From CBDDBH01 sp965225625 (GTDB taxonomy: Bacteria > Pseudomonadota > Gammaproteobacteria > JADZEE01), in assembly GCA_965225625.1 (NCBI GenBank), contig CBDDBH010000026.1, positions 1-64,000 of the forward strand: a stretch of DNA of 64,000 nt, read 5' to 3'. How positions within the stretch are numbered: the first letter of the stretch is position 1; every line of letters begins with the position of its first letter. Below, one piece after another: positions 35,267-43,972 of this stretch. The position numbers were made by a program, and so were the translations under genes. The notes under the pieces were generated by a model. It saw only the letters and a program-made list of their open reading frames with translations, was not told where the DNA came from and made no database searches.

Positions 35267-36024
35267 AAAATCCCGCTCAACCCACCGGCGTCGAGCTTTA
35301 ATACGCCGCCGTGCATGATGTCGGCTTCCGGGTCCAGCAGCATTGTCACCGCCCAGGCGATCCCCTGCGGCGTTGGTAAGCGGCCCAGTGAATTTCGATT
35401 GATATATTCCTGCCATACCTCGTCAAACGGCAGCCCGCGTTCTTCCGCAACCTGAGTGGCGATACGTCGCAGACGCGGCGTATCCGCGGGCCCGGAACAG
35501 ATGGTGTGGGTCGTAACCCCCTGCGGCCCATAAAGCATGCTGATCTGTCGCATAAGATTAAACAGTCCGGCATTAATGGCACCGGGACCTGCCTCATGCG
35601 CTGTGGGTTCAACCCCGTGCGAGCCCGCAAACACAACGAAGCGTGCGTGTTCCTGCTGAAAACTTTCTTTAACGGCCCGCAGCAAGCGTACAACACCGCC
35701 CAATTTAATATTGCTGCCGAGGGCAAGAATGTCGGGATCCATCGTTTCGACTGAGCCACGTACCGGCAACCCGGCGGCGAATATCGCCATGCGCACTGGA
35801 GCGTTAATCTGCATTGCAATTTGATCCATGGCCGCGTTATCCCCAATGTCTGCCACACAGGTAGTTATCAGTTCGCTGCTGGTCGCCAACTCGGCAAGTT
35901 TATCCGCGCTTCGTGCAACCGCGAGGATCGGGATCTCTCGTTCGATTAACTTACCGACCACCGCGCTACCCATCGTACCGGTAGCGCCGACAATGACCGC
36001 CTGACCTGATTTTTCGCTATTCAT
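35263..36024 (-). CDS. SDR-family protein with lost catalytic Tyr/Lys
   Basis: A 253-residue Rossmann protein. The NAD(P) motif GATGTMGSAV, the NAG-like FAAGLP and the SDR substrate loop CSGPADTP are present. Where short-chain dehydrogenases have YxxxK, the aligned segment after Ser (FAGSHG) reads PGAINAGL, so Tyr is Pro and Lys is Asn. It may bind cofactor without classical catalysis. It overlaps the iron-sulfur gene convergently by 4 bp and the DUF2147 gene by 8 bp on the same strand. Confidence 0.85.
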   Translation of the reverse strand: MNSEKSGQAVIVGATGTMGSAVVGKLIEREIPILAVARSADKLAELATSSELITTCVADIGDNAAMDQIAMQINAPVRMAIFAAGLPVRGSVETMDPDILALGSNIKLGGVVRLLRAVKESFQQEHARFVVFAGSHGVEPTAHEAGPGAINAGLFNLMRQISMLYGPQGVTTHTICSGPADTPRLRRIATQVAEERGLPFDEVWQEYINRNSLGRLPTPQGIAWAVTMLLDPEADIMHGGVLKLDAGGLSGIF

Positions 36025-36487
36025 TTACCGCTTCCGATTTATTCAATGGGGTCGCGCTGCAGCTTGGATGTTCCGCTGGATCTGCGCGTGTCAGGCGGTA
36101 GGATTTGCCAAACATTGGCAAACCGACATAACCACGTAGTTCGAGTTGGTCGTTATTCACCGCATTGAGTCGACCTGAAAAAACATCGCCCTCGTCCGCC
36201 CGGTAAATCTTTCCGCCCTTCCATAGATTGGCGTCGCGAGTACTTTGCTCGAATCCCCACAGCACTTTCGTATTGCACAGTGGTTCTCCCTCTGGGGTAA
36301 CCTGTTCTACGTCCGCGCGCAGCCATTCGATATACCCACACAGAGTGTCGCCGCATTGTTGGATGCGAACGGCGGTATCCTTTTTCTTGGGAAGCCACAG
36401 CCCAAGGGGACTCAGTTCAGGATTCTGACTCGCGGCAAACACCGACGCCGCCGTCAGAACTGCCACGAGGTAAAGAGTTAAACGCAT
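36017..36487 (-). CDS. exported DUF2147 protein
   Basis: A 156-residue protein with signal peptide (LYLVAVLTAASVFA) and one DUF2147 domain: PLGLWLPKKKDTAVRIQQCGDTLCGYIEWL, then WKGGKIYRADEGDVFSGRL and LRGYVGLPMFGKSYRLTR. The two Cys of CGDTLCG are typical. The function of DUF2147 is unknown. Confidence 0.88.
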   Translation of the reverse strand: MRLTLYLVAVLTAASVFAASQNPELSPLGLWLPKKKDTAVRIQQCGDTLCGYIEWLRADVEQVTPEGEPLCNTKVLWGFEQSTRDANLWKGGKIYRADEGDVFSGRLNAVNNDQLELRGYVGLPMFGKSYRLTRADPAEHPSCSATPLNKSEAVNE

Positions 36488-36531
36488 CTGATTACTGCGG
36501 TAGGGGAAGACTCATTTATACCTGCCGAACT

Positions 36532-37410
36532 TTAGTCGGGACCTGTTTCCATTGGCAAACTCGGATCCATCGCCCATTCAGACATGGAAGCGTCGTAGAC
36601 GTTCACTGCACCATGTCCCAGCAGGTCCAATGCGAACGCATCAACGGTCGCCGAAATACCGCCGCCGCAGTAAGCGATTACCTGCTTGCCGTCCAGGGCT
36701 TGCTGCAGTTGCTCACGCAGTCGCGCCGGATCCAGGAAAACTCCGGTCTCCTCATCGAGTAGCCGCTGATAGCAAATATTGATACTGCCCGGGATCCGTC
36801 CGGGCCGCCCATAGTTTGTTTCGGCTTCGCCACGATACATTTGCGGCGGCAAAGCGTTGAGCCGTACCGTATCGGCATCATCCAAGCTGGCCACCACTCG
36901 GGCTTTGTCGACGAAAAACTCCTTATGTAAACTGCCGACAAACTCTGCGGACGAATAAGTGCACGGAAGCGTACTCACAGGACGGTTCTCGCGTAGCCAT
37001 TTCTGGAAACCTCCGTCTAGAACCGCAACCCGGTCGAAGCCACAGGCGCGCAACATCCACCACACACGAGTCGCCCACATCGGTTGGGTCGTACTATACA
37101 AAACGACGCTGCTACCCTCTCCTATTCCGCGCGCAGCGACTGCAGCGACAAATGCATCAAATCCGGGCATCATGAAATTCAATGTTTCATGGCTAGCCGA
37201 TAACTCGTCGATCAAATCCAGAAAACCCGCACCCGGAATATGGCCGGCATGATAGTCGTCGCGGCCACTGACGAGTCGATAGACCCGCGGCGGATCAGGC
37301 TGCAGATGGACAGTACAGTCGAACACGCGCAAATCCGTCGCATCAAGATGATCCTCCAACCATCCGGTTTGAACCAGATGCGACGGCATGACGTCCGACA
37401 GTTTGTTCAT
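36532..37410 (-). CDS. sulfurtransferase (rhodanese/3-mercaptopyruvate type)
   Basis: A 292-residue two-domain rhodanese. The N-terminal inactive domain has GHIPGAGFLDLIDELS and WATRVWWMLRACGFDRVAVLDGG; the C-terminal domain carries the active-site loop YCGGGISAT with catalytic Cys. The loop is closer to mercaptopyruvate sulfurtransferase (CGSGV) than to thiosulfate rhodanese (CRKGV). The ATG at 37410 shares one base with the preceding stop (TGATG), favouring this start over 37431. Confidence 0.9.
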   Translation of the reverse strand: MNKLSDVMPSHLVQTGWLEDHLDATDLRVFDCTVHLQPDPPRVYRLVSGRDDYHAGHIPGAGFLDLIDELSASHETLNFMMPGFDAFVAAVAARGIGEGSSVVLYSTTQPMWATRVWWMLRACGFDRVAVLDGGFQKWLRENRPVSTLPCTYSSAEFVGSLHKEFFVDKARVVASLDDADTVRLNALPPQMYRGEAETNYGRPGRIPGSINICYQRLLDEETGVFLDPARLREQLQQALDGKQVIAYCGGGISATVDAFALDLLGHGAVNVYDASMSEWAMDPSLPMETGPD

Positions 37411-38123
37411 CACTGTACTTTTCCGAGCCACTCGTCGATCAATTGGGTTATCTCCTCATGGCTCATCGGCGGCCCCGTGCTGGCAAACCACAACGGCGCC
37501 TTGCGCTCGACGAGACCGGCGATACGCCCCGCGTCTGCTCGCCCGTGCCCATCGCGGCATTCCTCCGGCCATGCCGCGAGCGCAGCTAGCGCCGCGCCCA
37601 ATACCGCGTGCTCTTCGGTTGTTCTGGTCATGCTCGGGGTATTTTGTTCGACCTCTTCATGCTTGACCACGGTGGCGATAAATTGCATCAGCTGCTCAAA
37701 CGGCTCAGGTAACGCGATTTGCGTGAGCCTTGCCCACCGATAGAGATCCTCAGCGCGTACCTTCCACAAATCTTCCGGGGCATTACGATTTGTAACCGTC
37801 GGTTGTTGTGAGTCACGAACGCTAGCCTGAATCGCTTCCCAGGCAACCGCTTCGCACGATCGTATCGGCTCGCGATCGCGCAGTTCGGGCCAGTCCTCAG
37901 GGTCAACACCCAATACCAACGGAATGGCATCCTCGCGTAGATACCATTCATCCTGCTTCAACCAATGCTCGTAAAGACGTTGCTGTGTGACGATGCCGCT
38001 TTGCATGGGTTGTGATTCGGCAAAGATCTCTCCACCCAACTCCGCGCCGACAGATCGGATCTGCTTATGCAGTGCGCGCATGGCGTCGCGTATTGGATTT
38101 TCGCTTAGTCCCCCAATTGGCAT
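37410..38123 (-). CDS. uncharacterised soluble protein
   Basis: A 237-residue acidic, Trp-rich protein with no signal or membrane segment. I do not recognise a family. The segment EHWLKQDEWYLREDAIPLVLGVDPEDWP resembles a recurring piece in proteobacterial hypothetical proteins, and the second half is helical (HEEVEQNTPSMTRTTEEHAV). It is coupled to the sulfurtransferase gene downstream (TGATG) and lies 14 bp behind a DUF3806 gene. Confidence 0.7.
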   Translation of the reverse strand: MPIGGLSENPIRDAMRALHKQIRSVGAELGGEIFAESQPMQSGIVTQQRLYEHWLKQDEWYLREDAIPLVLGVDPEDWPELRDREPIRSCEAVAWEAIQASVRDSQQPTVTNRNAPEDLWKVRAEDLYRWARLTQIALPEPFEQLMQFIATVVKHEEVEQNTPSMTRTTEEHAVLGAALAALAAWPEECRDGHGRADAGRIAGLVERKAPLWFASTGPPMSHEEITQLIDEWLGKVQ

Positions 38124-38137
38124 AACAGCACCACCCG

Positions 38138-38788
38138 TTAGCGGCTTGTCACCATCGAATCCAGTTCCGCGACCGTAGTGACGATCTTCTGATATAGCTC
38201 GGCGACCACCACCGGAAGCTGCTTTTCCGCGCGTCTGGATATCATGGTTATTGGAAATATGAAGTTTTTATCCTGTCCATATTGCAACGCCCTGCTCGTT
38301 CCGTACTCGTCATCGACTATTACCCAGCGCAGATTCAGCCGCTTGGCCATAACATCGCCCAGGGCCACCCCCAAAGCCTGCAATTCATATGTCTGATCCG
38401 GACGCAAGACTTTTTGATCGAGCAGCGATTGCAGGATACGCAAATCATTAAGTGATTCACCCGACAAAGGCGAACCCACGTGTCGACGTGCCAACGAACT
38501 TGCAACTTCACGCTGCCGTTCGAGGCTCGATTTATCACTGCCCGCAAGCGTAATTACATTATCGTTTAAACGAACGCCACTGCCGGCTCCATCCAGCACC
38601 CCCGGCACGCTGGCGCCAGGGAAGAGCGGTAAATCCGCGAGCGAGCCGTAGTCGACGTTCGTGAAATAAGCCCAGGCGACAATGGTCGCAGCCAATCCCA
38701 GTACAAGTGTCAGCAGGTAGCGCCACCAAGATTTGCCTTTGCGACGGCGCACCGCGTCTAAGGAACTGATGTTGTCGGGTTCACCCAT
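38138..38788 (-). CDS. membrane-anchored DUF3806 protein
   Basis: A 216-residue protein with one helix (YLLTLVLGLAATIVAWAYF, about residues 24-42) after a basic N-terminus, then a periplasmic or cytoplasmic region with a DUF3806 domain (LRILQSLLDQKVLRPDQTYE, LGVALGDVMAKRLNLRWVIV, DEYGTSRALQYG). Function unknown. It is the first of three closely spaced genes ending with the sulfurtransferase. Confidence 0.78.
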   Translation of the reverse strand: MGEPDNISSLDAVRRRKGKSWWRYLLTLVLGLAATIVAWAYFTNVDYGSLADLPLFPGASVPGVLDGAGSGVRLNDNVITLAGSDKSSLERQREVASSLARRHVGSPLSGESLNDLRILQSLLDQKVLRPDQTYELQALGVALGDVMAKRLNLRWVIVDDEYGTSRALQYGQDKNFIFPITMISRRAEKQLPVVVAELYQKIVTTVAELDSMVTSR

Positions 38789-38798
38789 GCTACTGCGA

Positions 38799-39233
38799 TC
38801 AGCGCGCTAGTGTAGGTAATACATCGGGACGTATCTGGTAACCATCCGCGATTGCATTAGTGCTGTTGAACAGACCAACGACGGCCATCACCTCTCCTAA
38901 ACTTTCGTCATCCACACCCAACTTCTGTAACGCGGTCGTGTGCGAGTTGATGCAGTAGGCGCAGCCATTCGTAGCGGAAACGGACAACGCGATAATCTCG
39001 CGGGTAACCGGATCCAGCCTTGCCTTCCGGCCGACCGCTTCGGGGTGCATAAGTGTTTTCAGACGCGTCCACACCAACTCCAGATGATCGGGATTGGTCG
39101 CGAGCACCCGCCAGAAGTTGGGTACAAAATTGATGTTCTTGGTCTGTTTGATGTCGGCGTAAATTTCCGCAACCTTGCCGGTCGCGGTCTCAGCGTCCAC
39201 CGGCGGGACGGTGGCATCACGGATGTCGGGCAT
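38799..39233 (-). CDS. AhpD-like/carboxymuconolactone decarboxylase family peroxidase
   Basis: A 144-residue CMD-domain protein with the AhpD-type active site CAYCINSH (redox Cys pair plus His) and the upstream helix LDPVTREIIALSVSATNGC. Such proteins act as small peroxidases or disulfide reductases. The start at 39233 gives the family's PPVDAETATGKVAEIYADIK N-terminus. It lies 10 bp before the DUF3806 gene. Confidence 0.88.
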   Translation of the reverse strand: MPDIRDATVPPVDAETATGKVAEIYADIKQTKNINFVPNFWRVLATNPDHLELVWTRLKTLMHPEAVGRKARLDPVTREIIALSVSATNGCAYCINSHTTALQKLGVDDESLGEVMAVVGLFNSTNAIADGYQIRPDVLPTLAR

Positions 39234-39312
39234 CGGTAGAACTCCCTTGCTAGGCCTTAACTAGTTTACCGCAAAGACATATCGGGATTTGGCACCTGCG
39301 GCGGGTACCAAC

Positions 39313-40209
39313 TCAGCCGCGACCCTCCTCTAGATCCTCCAGCGTTTTCGGCCAGTTAGCCTTGAGTAACCGGGATAAAGCGCGGTCCGCCAGCATTTTT
39401 CCGTCGGTCTGGCAGCGCGCGCAATAGTTGCACTCGTTCTGTGCGTAGACGATACGCTGTACCGGCGAACCACAGTCAGGGCAGGGCTCACGGTAACGTC
39501 CGTGCACTGCCATCCCTTCACGAAAAGCTGTGACTTTTTCCGGGAAACCCTCACCGACCTCGTCCCGTAAACGCGTTATCCATTCCGATAACGTCGATTG
39601 AGTTGCCACGAAGAGGCGAGCCAGTTCCTCTGCGGTCATCTTTTGCGTTTGCTTGAACGGCGACAATCGGGCTCGATGCAGGATTTCGTCCGAATAGGCA
39701 TTACCGACGCCGCTGAGGATACGCGGGTCAGTCAACGCCCGCTTCAAGGTGTGGTTATCGCGCTGCAGTGCCGCGCAGAATTCGCGTTCATTGGCATCGA
39801 GCACTTCTAAACCTGCGCGATCGAATTCGCCGAGATTCTCACTTCCCAGAACAAGGTGCAGCGATGCCCGGCGTTTCTTACTGGCTTCGGTAAATAACAC
39901 AGAGCCGTTCGGGAAATCGAATGCGACAAGACCGTTGCGCTTCGGTAGCGCCGTTCCGGATTTGCGCCAACGCAGGCGGCCGGCAATCATCAAATGCAGA
40001 ACGCAGAAGTAATCTTCTTCAAGTTGGAATACGATACGTTTGCCCATGCGTCGTACGCCCTGGACCACACGCCCGATCAGCTGCTCCTTGGCTGGATCGA
40101 CGCTGCGCAGAACGAATGGACTGACGATGCGCATATCATTCAACGGTTGCCCACTGATGAGCGCGCCTAGCCGCTCGAGGTATATCGTAATGTCAGGTAG
40201 CTCGGGCAT
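39313..40209 (-). CDS. Fpg/Nei-family DNA glycosylase
   Basis: A 298-residue base-excision glycosylase/AP lyase. Catalytic Pro2 and Glu3 are present (MPELPDI), Lys of RRMGKRIVFQ corresponds to the phosphate-binding Lys, the H2TH region has SGVGNAYSDEIL, and the C-terminal zinc finger has four Cys (PCPDCGSPVQ...CNYCARCQ). The block HLMIAGRLRW in place of HMGMTG suggests a divergent Fpg/Nei subgroup rather than canonical MutM, so no symbol is given. Confidence 0.92.
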   Translation of the reverse strand: MPELPDITIYLERLGALISGQPLNDMRIVSPFVLRSVDPAKEQLIGRVVQGVRRMGKRIVFQLEEDYFCVLHLMIAGRLRWRKSGTALPKRNGLVAFDFPNGSVLFTEASKKRRASLHLVLGSENLGEFDRAGLEVLDANEREFCAALQRDNHTLKRALTDPRILSGVGNAYSDEILHRARLSPFKQTQKMTAEELARLFVATQSTLSEWITRLRDEVGEGFPEKVTAFREGMAVHGRYREPCPDCGSPVQRIVYAQNECNYCARCQTDGKMLADRALSRLLKANWPKTLEDLEEGRG

Positions 40210-40297
40210 ACGTTAGATTAAAGAACGGTAAGGTTGAGGCGGCAACTTTCGTCCGCCGACCCGGTCGTAGCACGTATAAGAACTTGGAGATATTGAA

Positions 40298-40906
40298 ATG
40301 TGTTCTAAGTATACGGCGCTGTTAATCGCAGGGGTATTGACCGGGATCATGTCACTCTCGGCCACCGCGGACACGGAGATCGCTACCTTCGCCGGCGGTT
40401 GTTTCTGGTGCATGGAACCACCATTCGACGAACTCGACGGAGTAAAATCGACGACCTCCGGTTACATCGGCGGCACCAAGCGAAACCCCACATATCAGGA
40501 GGTTTCCGCCGGGCGCACCGGTCATACGGAAGCGGTAAAAATTGTTTATGACCCCGTCAAAATAAGCTATGGCGACCTGCTAAAAGTATTCTGGCGCAAT
40601 ATCGACCCACTGACACCGAACCGGCAATTCTGCGACGGTGGTAGTCAGTACCGCAGCGGTATCTTTTACCAAAACTCCGAGCAACAACGGCTGGCGGAAG
40701 CATCGCGAACGGCCCTGAGCGACTCCGGCCGATTCAATCAGCCGATTGTGACCGAGGTCACCGAAGCATCGAAGTTTTATCCAGCCGAGGATTACCACCA
40801 GAATTATTATAAGAAGAACCCGGTCCGATATAAGTTTTATAGATTCAATTGCGGACGGGATAAGCGGCTGGCGCAGGTCTGGGGCGAGGACGTGGCTGAG
40901 AATTAA
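40298..40906 (+). CDS. msrA: periplasmic peptide-methionine (S)-S-oxide reductase
   Basis: A 202-residue MsrA with an N-terminal signal peptide (LLIAGVLTGIMSLSATA), so it repairs oxidised methionine in envelope proteins. The catalytic Cys is in GGCFWCMEPPF, with VSAGRTGHTEAV and CDGGSQYRSGIF also conserved and a resolving Cys in FNCGRDKRL. TTGGAG lies upstream of the ATG. It is divergent from the glycosylase and convergent with the next gene. Confidence 0.95.
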   Translation: MCSKYTALLIAGVLTGIMSLSATADTEIATFAGGCFWCMEPPFDELDGVKSTTSGYIGGTKRNPTYQEVSAGRTGHTEAVKIVYDPVKISYGDLLKVFWRNIDPLTPNRQFCDGGSQYRSGIFYQNSEQQRLAEASRTALSDSGRFNQPIVTEVTEASKFYPAEDYHQNYYKKNPVRYKFYRFNCGRDKRLAQVWGEDVAEN

Positions 40907-40908
40907 AC

Positions 40909-42387
40909 TTAAGCTCGCAATAACCGCCGTGATTCCACCACAACTTCATTGTCATCATCGCTCGCGCCATTCAACCACATCGCGGAAACCGCCAACAAGC
41001 GCGAACGCCAACGCGGCGACACCCAGCCGCTTTGTTCGAGCATCGCTTCGGTAAACTTGTAATCATGCACCCCGGCGGTCTTGTAGACGGTGTAATGGCG
41101 CGCGGCCGTCTGTACAAGCATTGGGTCTCCACCTCGCTGCAAGTAACCCAGGATCCGACGCACGGCCGCAAGCCGGTCCGCTTTGAGATCCGCAAAGATT
41201 GCCTCGACTGCAGTGTCTCCCATGCCACCTTGCAACTCCGCTTCAAATGTAGCGATGCGCAAGTCGCGTGATGAACCGCGTTCGATGAGTCGTCGAAACG
41301 AGACCAGTAGGGCGGCTGCCTGGAGTATCAACAAGACACGCGTTTGCCGATCGCGTGACGCGCGGAACCCGTAATGTAATGCGTTTGTCATGGTATTGGC
41401 GTGCAGCGCCAGGATCCCTGGTCGACGCAACATCAGCTCAGCCGCCATCAGCGCCAACGCATCCCAAACTGTTTGAACATTCGCGCCGTCCTGCAAATGT
41501 TTTAACACTAGACGTGCCGCTTCCACGTCGCCGGCAGTACGCAATACGTCCAGCAGTTCATGCGTCGCAGACTTCACGGCCAGTCCCGTTCGCAACTCGC
41601 CCGAGTCGCTGCTAGCAACCAATTCGCGGTTCGCCCGCCAGGCCCTGTCCGCGGCCAAGTCATTCTTGTTTGGCGCCGGATCCCCTTCGTGGTTTTGCAA
41701 TGCGTAAGACAATGATCGGATCACCGGCAAACGGCAATCCGATGCCAACACACCAAGAACGCGATGACAGTTTTGTACAAAGACCGCCTTGTGACCGATA
41801 TCGCGGAAATCACGTGCGCCGTAACGGAAATACAACTCAAACAGCCGTTGAGGATCCGTGCTCGCGGCGAGCAATGTGGTTGCAACGTCCGCCCGTTCGG
41901 GGTCCCAGGTTTCAAACGCGTCCAGCAGCTCTTTTTCTGCGCGCACCTCATTCCAGGCGGGCAAGGTCGGCGCCACCGGCTGCGACCAGTCTCCCGCGCG
42001 CACGTCCGTTGCCTGCGCGCGTTTGAAGCTGTCGACCGACCACATTAAGGGCAGCCAGTAGTCACGAGCTGGTCCGCGCAATGCGGCGGCATAAACTGAT
42101 TGCATAACCAACACGGCGTGAAATTGGAAACCAACGGATGGATAAGGTTTTATCTCGCGCACGCCCGCCAACGACACTGCCCCAAGCAGTTCATGCAAGG
42201 TCAAACCCGTGCGTATGTGGCGCGCAACCATCTCTAGCACCTGGTCGCGCGGCGTATCGGTGATACGTTGAGCAAGCGCGCCGATTGATCCCTGAATCGG
42301 CCGCCCGCCTACAGAACGTGAGCTCACCAGCATAAAGCTCAACGCAGCCGCGGTGCTGACCTCGAGAAATTGGCGGCGACGCATCAT
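40909..42387 (-). CDS. Tat-signal protein of unknown function
   Basis: A 492-residue protein with a twin-arginine leader (MRRRQFLEVSTAAALSFMLV), so it is probably folded with a cofactor before export or is anchored. The body is helical and His-rich in places (QFHAVLVMQSVYAAAL, YRYGARDF, FVQNCHRVL, MTNALHYGF, ARHYTVYKTAGVHDY). I do not recognise the family. It overlaps the end of the CDF transporter gene by 4 bp and is translated last in that unit. Confidence 0.75.
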   Translation of the reverse strand: MMRRRQFLEVSTAAALSFMLVSSRSVGGRPIQGSIGALAQRITDTPRDQVLEMVARHIRTGLTLHELLGAVSLAGVREIKPYPSVGFQFHAVLVMQSVYAAALRGPARDYWLPLMWSVDSFKRAQATDVRAGDWSQPVAPTLPAWNEVRAEKELLDAFETWDPERADVATTLLAASTDPQRLFELYFRYGARDFRDIGHKAVFVQNCHRVLGVLASDCRLPVIRSLSYALQNHEGDPAPNKNDLAADRAWRANRELVASSDSGELRTGLAVKSATHELLDVLRTAGDVEAARLVLKHLQDGANVQTVWDALALMAAELMLRRPGILALHANTMTNALHYGFRASRDRQTRVLLILQAAALLVSFRRLIERGSSRDLRIATFEAELQGGMGDTAVEAIFADLKADRLAAVRRILGYLQRGGDPMLVQTAARHYTVYKTAGVHDYKFTEAMLEQSGWVSPRWRSRLLAVSAMWLNGASDDDNEVVVESRRLLRA

Positions 42388-43286
42388 TGGTCGGCCCGAT
42401 CGTCACCAGGATCCTGGTGAATGATAATTTCCGCGTCCGGGAATTCGGCTAGTAATTTCGTGTTTACCGCCTCGCCGATCGCGTGCGCGCGCGCCAGCGA
42501 TAAATGCCCATCCAGCTCCAGATGAAGTTGGATGAATGCGGTCTTGCCTGATTGGCGGGTTCGCAGATCGTGCAGCGCGCGAACTTCCGGGTGGGCAACA
42601 CAAATCGATTTAATAAGGGTACGCTGCGCGTCGTCGAGTTCCCTGTCCATCAATTGCCCGAGCGACGGTGTAATGATGCTCCACGCACTGTGGAGCATCC
42701 ACGCTGCGACCATCAATGCGATCAGCGGATCCGCGAATGCCCAGCCGGCCGTTGTGGTGAGAACTAAGCCGACAATGATGCCGAGATTGACGACGACATC
42801 GCTCAGATAATGCAGCCGATCCGCACTGATAGCGGTAGACCCGGTGTGCTGGACGACGTAGCGTTGAAAGGTGATGAGTGTAAGCGTGATCGCAACAGAC
42901 AGTGCCATCACTCCTATCCCCAACATTGCATGTGCAACGGGCATGGGGTTAAGCAATCGATTGATACCTTCAATTGCGAGAAACAACGCCGAGCCGGCAA
43001 CAAAAGCTGCGAGCGCAAGTGCTGCCAGCGGCTCCGCCTTGCCGTGGCCGAAGCGGTGTTCGCGATCCGGCGGCGTCAGCGCGTGACGAACGGCGAAGAA
43101 CAACACCATAGAGGACGCGGCATCCGCACATGAATCGATCAAACTCGACAGGATGGCCACGGAGTTGGTGTTGAGGAAGGCGGCAAACTTGAGGACAATC
43201 AGCAACAACGCGACCGCCACCGACGCGTTCGTCGCGTTTTTGACCAGCTGCTCGTAACTGCTCAAGCTAGCCGGCCCGCGATCCAA
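42384..43286 (-). CDS. cation diffusion facilitator (FieF-like) metal exporter
   Basis: A 300-residue CDF protein with six helices. The metal site in helix 2 is SSLIDSCADA and in helix 5 HYLSDVV, matching the DxxxD and HxxxD pattern of FieF/ZitB relatives; DREHRFGHGKAEPLAAL is the conserved loop, and a cytoplasmic domain with several His closes the chain (FPDAEIIIHQDP). It exports Zn, Fe or similar divalent ions. The start overlaps the upstream hydrolase gene by 25 bp; later starts are possible. Confidence 0.93.
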   Translation of the reverse strand: MDRGPASLSSYEQLVKNATNASVAVALLLIVLKFAAFLNTNSVAILSSLIDSCADAASSMVLFFAVRHALTPPDREHRFGHGKAEPLAALALAAFVAGSALFLAIEGINRLLNPMPVAHAMLGIGVMALSVAITLTLITFQRYVVQHTGSTAISADRLHYLSDVVVNLGIIVGLVLTTTAGWAFADPLIALMVAAWMLHSAWSIITPSLGQLMDRELDDAQRTLIKSICVAHPEVRALHDLRTRQSGKTAFIQLHLELDGHLSLARAHAIGEAVNTKLLAEFPDAEIIIHQDPGDDRADQ

Positions 43287-43936
43287 TTGGCTGCAAAGCG
43301 CGCGATGCGCATGAGTACCTCTGTGTTACTTATGCCGCTGCGCTTCAGCATCTCAAACGAGTGATCGCCACCTTCTATCTGCTCCAAAGTCGCCCGAGCG
43401 CCTAGTGATTTACAGATCGGCTCCAGCAAAGTCAGATCCGCAAGTTTGTCGCGGGTACCCTGCAAGAACAGCATGGGTAGCTGAACATCGCTGAGATGCG
43501 CACCGCGCTCGCTCGCTGCTTTCCCGGCCTGGTGCAGCGGAAACCCGAAAAACACGAGTCCCCGCGCTAACGGCAACAAGCCTTGCGCCGCGGCGAGCGA
43601 CGCCATTCGTCCCCCCATGGATTTGCCGCCCACGAACATCGGTAAATCCGGGAGCTGCGCTCCAGCATGATGCGCAGCTGCTGCAACGGTCGGGAGCAGT
43701 ATCTTTGGGCGATCGGGGGCGCGGCGCGCTCGCTCCATATACGGGAATTGATATCGAAAACAGGCGACATTGTGAGAATTCAACTCAAGCGTTAATGCCT
43801 GCATGAATCGATGACGCATACCTGCGCCAGCGCCATGGCCCAGTACCAACAGGGATCGGGCTTGCGGCGGACAGTCGATTAGCGCGGATACCTCTATGCC
43901 GGCAACATCCACGCCAAATGTGGTTTCGATCATCAC
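43262..43936 (-). CDS. alpha/beta hydrolase (dienelactone-hydrolase/TEX30-like)
   Basis: A 224-residue hydrolase with nucleophile elbow GGKSMGGRMAS, oxyanion region LVLGHGAGAGM, acid in QGTRDKLADL and catalytic His in EGGDHSFEML. This is the KANL3/TEX30-like alpha/beta family. Substrate unknown. It starts a three-gene unit with the CDF exporter and the Tat protein. Confidence 0.88.
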   Translation of the reverse strand: MMIETTFGVDVAGIEVSALIDCPPQARSLLVLGHGAGAGMRHRFMQALTLELNSHNVACFRYQFPYMERARRAPDRPKILLPTVAAAAHHAGAQLPDLPMFVGGKSMGGRMASLAAAQGLLPLARGLVFFGFPLHQAGKAASERGAHLSDVQLPMLFLQGTRDKLADLTLLEPICKSLGARATLEQIEGGDHSFEMLKRSGISNTEVLMRIARFAANWIAGRLA

Positions 43937-43972
43937 CAGTGACTACATTGTGGCTATGTTAAGGTGAAAAGC

